Origin: Diphasiastrum complanatum
Lineage: Eukaryota; Streptophyta; Lycopodiopsida; Lycopodiales; Lycopodiaceae
Assembly (NCBI GenBank): GCA_029204225.1
Contig: CM055099.1
Span: forward strand, 54,404,983-54,468,982
Direction of reading: 5' to 3'
DNA length: 64,000 bases
Shown here piece after piece: positions 61,980-64,000 of this stretch; position 1 is the first letter of the stretch, and every line of letters starts with the position of its first letter. The position numbers and the translations under genes are program-made. The notes under the pieces are model-generated. The model saw only the letters and a program-made list of their open reading frames with translations, made no database searches and was not told the DNA's origin.

Positions 61980-62640
61980 AATGTCTTCAATGGTGTTTAA
62001 TTCTGGTACAAGAATAAAAATGTTTCCAGTTCGGTTTCGAGTTTTGTCAATTACATTGTGCACTTTGTTGGTAGGACCGAGATTTGTCTATTGAAGTGTT
62101 CTACAATTTCTTCAAAATCTATAAAGAGCATGTTGAATAGCAAACATAAAAAAATATCAAAGCTCTTAGGACCCACAATGGCGGTGAATACATGTCCAAT
62201 GCATTCAAGGAGTATTGCTCGACATATGATATCGAACATCAATATGTTGTTTCCTATTCTCCTCAGTCCAATGGACTTGCAAAGACAAAATTTGCCAAAT
62301 GCATGATCACTCATGCATCATTGCCTAAATCCTTTTGGCAACATGTTGTTTTGACAGTAGCTTATATTCAGAATCAATGTATTACTAAAGGTTTATCGAA
62401 CAACAAAACTCTTTATGAAGTTCAGACTGGATTGTAGCTTCATTAAAGCATTTAAAAGTTTTCGGTTGCATTGCCTATGTTCATGTCTCTAAAGACACTA
62501 GAAAGAAACTGGACGAGAATTCTATTAAAACTATTTTTGTCGATTATTCTTCTTTGAATGGAATGTATAGTGTGAAGAAATATGAATCTCTGAGATCCAA
62601 ATTTGTCCTCTTGATCTTTGGTATGAAAGTCAACACAATC
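61980..62640 (+). pseudogene. Copia fragment: gag start fused to a dead integrase
   Basis: A gag-like start (MSSMVFNSGTR, 61981) is followed after about 80 bases by integrase sequence (EVFYNFFKIYKEHVE, KALRTHNGGEYMSNAFKEYC, YSPQSNGLAKTKFAKC). The second catalytic Asp is His (RTHNGGEY) and the catalytic Glu is Lys (NGLAKTKF). Stops follow near 62435. The sequence ends near 62640, joined to a minus-strand element. A different copia lineage from its neighbours. Confidence 0.75.
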
Positions 62641-63225
62641 TACACATTTGCCTCAACCTTAGGTTTCTTCAAATAAAGTGCTTCATATGGTGACTTTCCT
62701 TCAAGTGCAACATGAGGGAGTCGATTGCAAAGATGGTTTGAACAATTGATGGCCTCACCCCAAAAGTCTTTTGGCAAGGATGCCTCAATTCTAATGGTTT
62801 TGGCACATTCACACAAGGTTCTATTCTTTCTTTCAGCCACCCCATTTTGAGATGGTGTATATGCACAAGAAAACTCCCTTTTAATGCCATCAAGCTCACA
62901 ATAATCATGAAATTTATTGGAAGTGTACTCACCACCTCCATCACTTCTAAGAATCTTGATTTTGTATGAAAATTGCTTTTCAACTAGAGCTTTGAACTTT
63001 AGGAAATAGTCAAACACCATAGACTTTGAAGCTAGAAGATACAACCAAGTAAATCTTGTGAAATCATCAATGAAAGTTACAAAGCAAGTAGCATACCCTT
63101 GCTCTTTGAAGATGAGAAGTGCACATCCGAGTGTATGAGCTCCAATGGATGTGTAGTCTTAATAGATGACTTTGAAAAAGGCTTCTTATGTGATTTAGAT
63201 ATGGCACAAGCCTCACATGGCTTTT
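62640..63225 (-). pseudogene. Copia integrase fragment, left arm of a head-to-head junction
   Basis: The minus strand reads KPCEACAISKSHKKPF, ELIHSDVHFSSSKSKG, a frameshift with about 40 bases missing near 63090, then YLLASKSMVFDYFLKF, ILRSDGGGEYTSNKFHDYC, PSQNGVAERKNRTLCECAKT and SLPKDFWGEAINC. All three catalytic acids are present. At 63226 it switches directly to leader/gag sequence on the opposite strand. Confidence 0.88.
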
Positions 63226-64000
63226 TCATAGGAGGAGATAGTACTCTATTATTGGATCCTATTGAGAGTGTGTAGCAACATTTATTGTTCATCATTTGAG
63301 TTTTCTTTACTTCAAATGTCTTCAATGGGTTCATCCTTGTTGGAACCAAGTGAAAGATTGACTACTTCAAACTATTCAATTTGGAAAATGAGGATGGAGT
63401 CCATCGTGATCCTTCAAGACGTGATGGACATAGTTCTTGGCCTTGAAGAAGAACCACAAGTTCTTCAAGAGGTTCAAAAATACAAAAAGAGAGCTAGGAT
63501 GGCTCTCCACTACATTAAGATGAATGCCTCTAATGAAATGTTGAGGGAGATAGGTACTTGTACAATAGCCAAAGAAGCTTGGGATTGTATCAAGACTATC
63601 TATGAGGCTAAGAATACCTCTAGGCTTCTCACTCTTAGGAATCAAATCTTTCAAAGTAGCCAAAAGAGTGATGAGAGTGCATCTAGTTATGTTTTGGGAG
63701 TAAAAGATATTCATAGAGAACTAGCTTGTATTGGTGATTCCATCAATCAAAATGAGCTAGTTCAAGTCATTCTCAATGGCTTGAGAAGTGAATTTGATAA
63801 CCTTGTCCAATCCTATGCCATTAAGGCACAAAAAGCCATTTAAAAGATCTTCTATCAAAAGCAAGCATCCTTTGGAGTTAATCCACTCGGATGTGCATTT
63901 CTCATCAACTACAAGCAAGGGAGGAGCCACTTCTTTTGTTACTTTCATTGACGATTACACAAGATTCACTTGGATATATCTTCTTGCTTCTAAATCTACG
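63226..64000 (+). pseudogene. Copia leader and gag with large internal deletion, right arm of the junction
   Basis: From 63226 the leader of the type seen at 2345-2256 runs into gag (MSSMGSSLLEPSERLTTSNY at 63319), almost identical to the gag at the left end of the window. At about 63829, after SYAIK, the sequence jumps to integrase (KPFKRSSIKSKHPLELIHSD), deleting the zinc knuckle, protease and GAG-pre-integrase, about 1 kb. It continues past the window edge. Confidence 0.9.

Overview
The window is nuclear DNA of a land plant with a large, repeat-rich genome. Evidence: many Ty1/copia retrotransposons in all stages of decay, a plant-type LINE ORF1, long (GA/CT)n microsatellites, and host-gene traces that occur as isolated exons with GT/AG borders (a VPS18-like exon pair, a LARP1-like stretch, a mitochondrial dicarboxylate carrier, an FCP1/NIF-like phosphatase remnant). 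The sparse exons and the repeat type would suit a fern or gymnosperm, but nothing seen fixes the species. There is no sign of bacterial operons, plasmid or phage.

Layout. 1-4.8 kb: a minus-strand copia element (gag-protease-integrase) with leader, primer-binding site and truncated LTR, then two further minus-strand copia remnants. 4.9-7.2 kb: AT-rich DNA holding an FCP1-like pseudogene. 7.2-9.8 kb: copy A of a segmental duplication. 9.9-11.6 kb: a GA tract and an unrecognised multi-exon gene. 11.75-12.9 kb: 3' end of a copia element with LTR. 12.9-14.3 kb: unrecognised decayed coding DNA. 14.9-16.3 kb: two long CT/GA tracts. 16.9-19.5 kb: LARP1-like exon remnants split by a foldback element, and a frameshifted dicarboxylate carrier. 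22.2-30.2 kb: a nest of five copia fragments on both strands. 31.4-32.7 kb: a decayed unknown gene ending in a coiled coil. 32.7-36.9 kb: LTR, a copia pol pseudogene and a solo LTR with target-site duplication. 37.2-47.7 kb: copy B of the duplication, split by a full-length young copia (40562-46896). 47.7-52.2 kb: LINE ORF1 remnant and a 5'-truncated copia with 3' LTR. 53.3-54.8 kb: hairpins, a four-unit heat-shock element, a minisatellite and a VPS18-like exon pair. 54.9-61.8 kb: CT tracts, a broken second copy of the 11.4 kb gene, a copia RT remnant, then mostly featureless AT-rich DNA. 61.8-64.0 kb: three copia pieces, including a head-to-head inverted junction.

None of the genes forms a pathway with its neighbours. 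The window records successive retroelement insertions, truncation, inversion and local duplication between fragments of host genes. No copia element here looks autonomous: every one carries stops, frameshifts, truncation or a lost catalytic residue. The least explained items are three decayed coding regions of unknown family (10.4-11.5, 12.95-13.8 and 31.4-32.7 kb), the shared regulatory motifs of the LTRs, and the heat-shock element at 53.4 kb.
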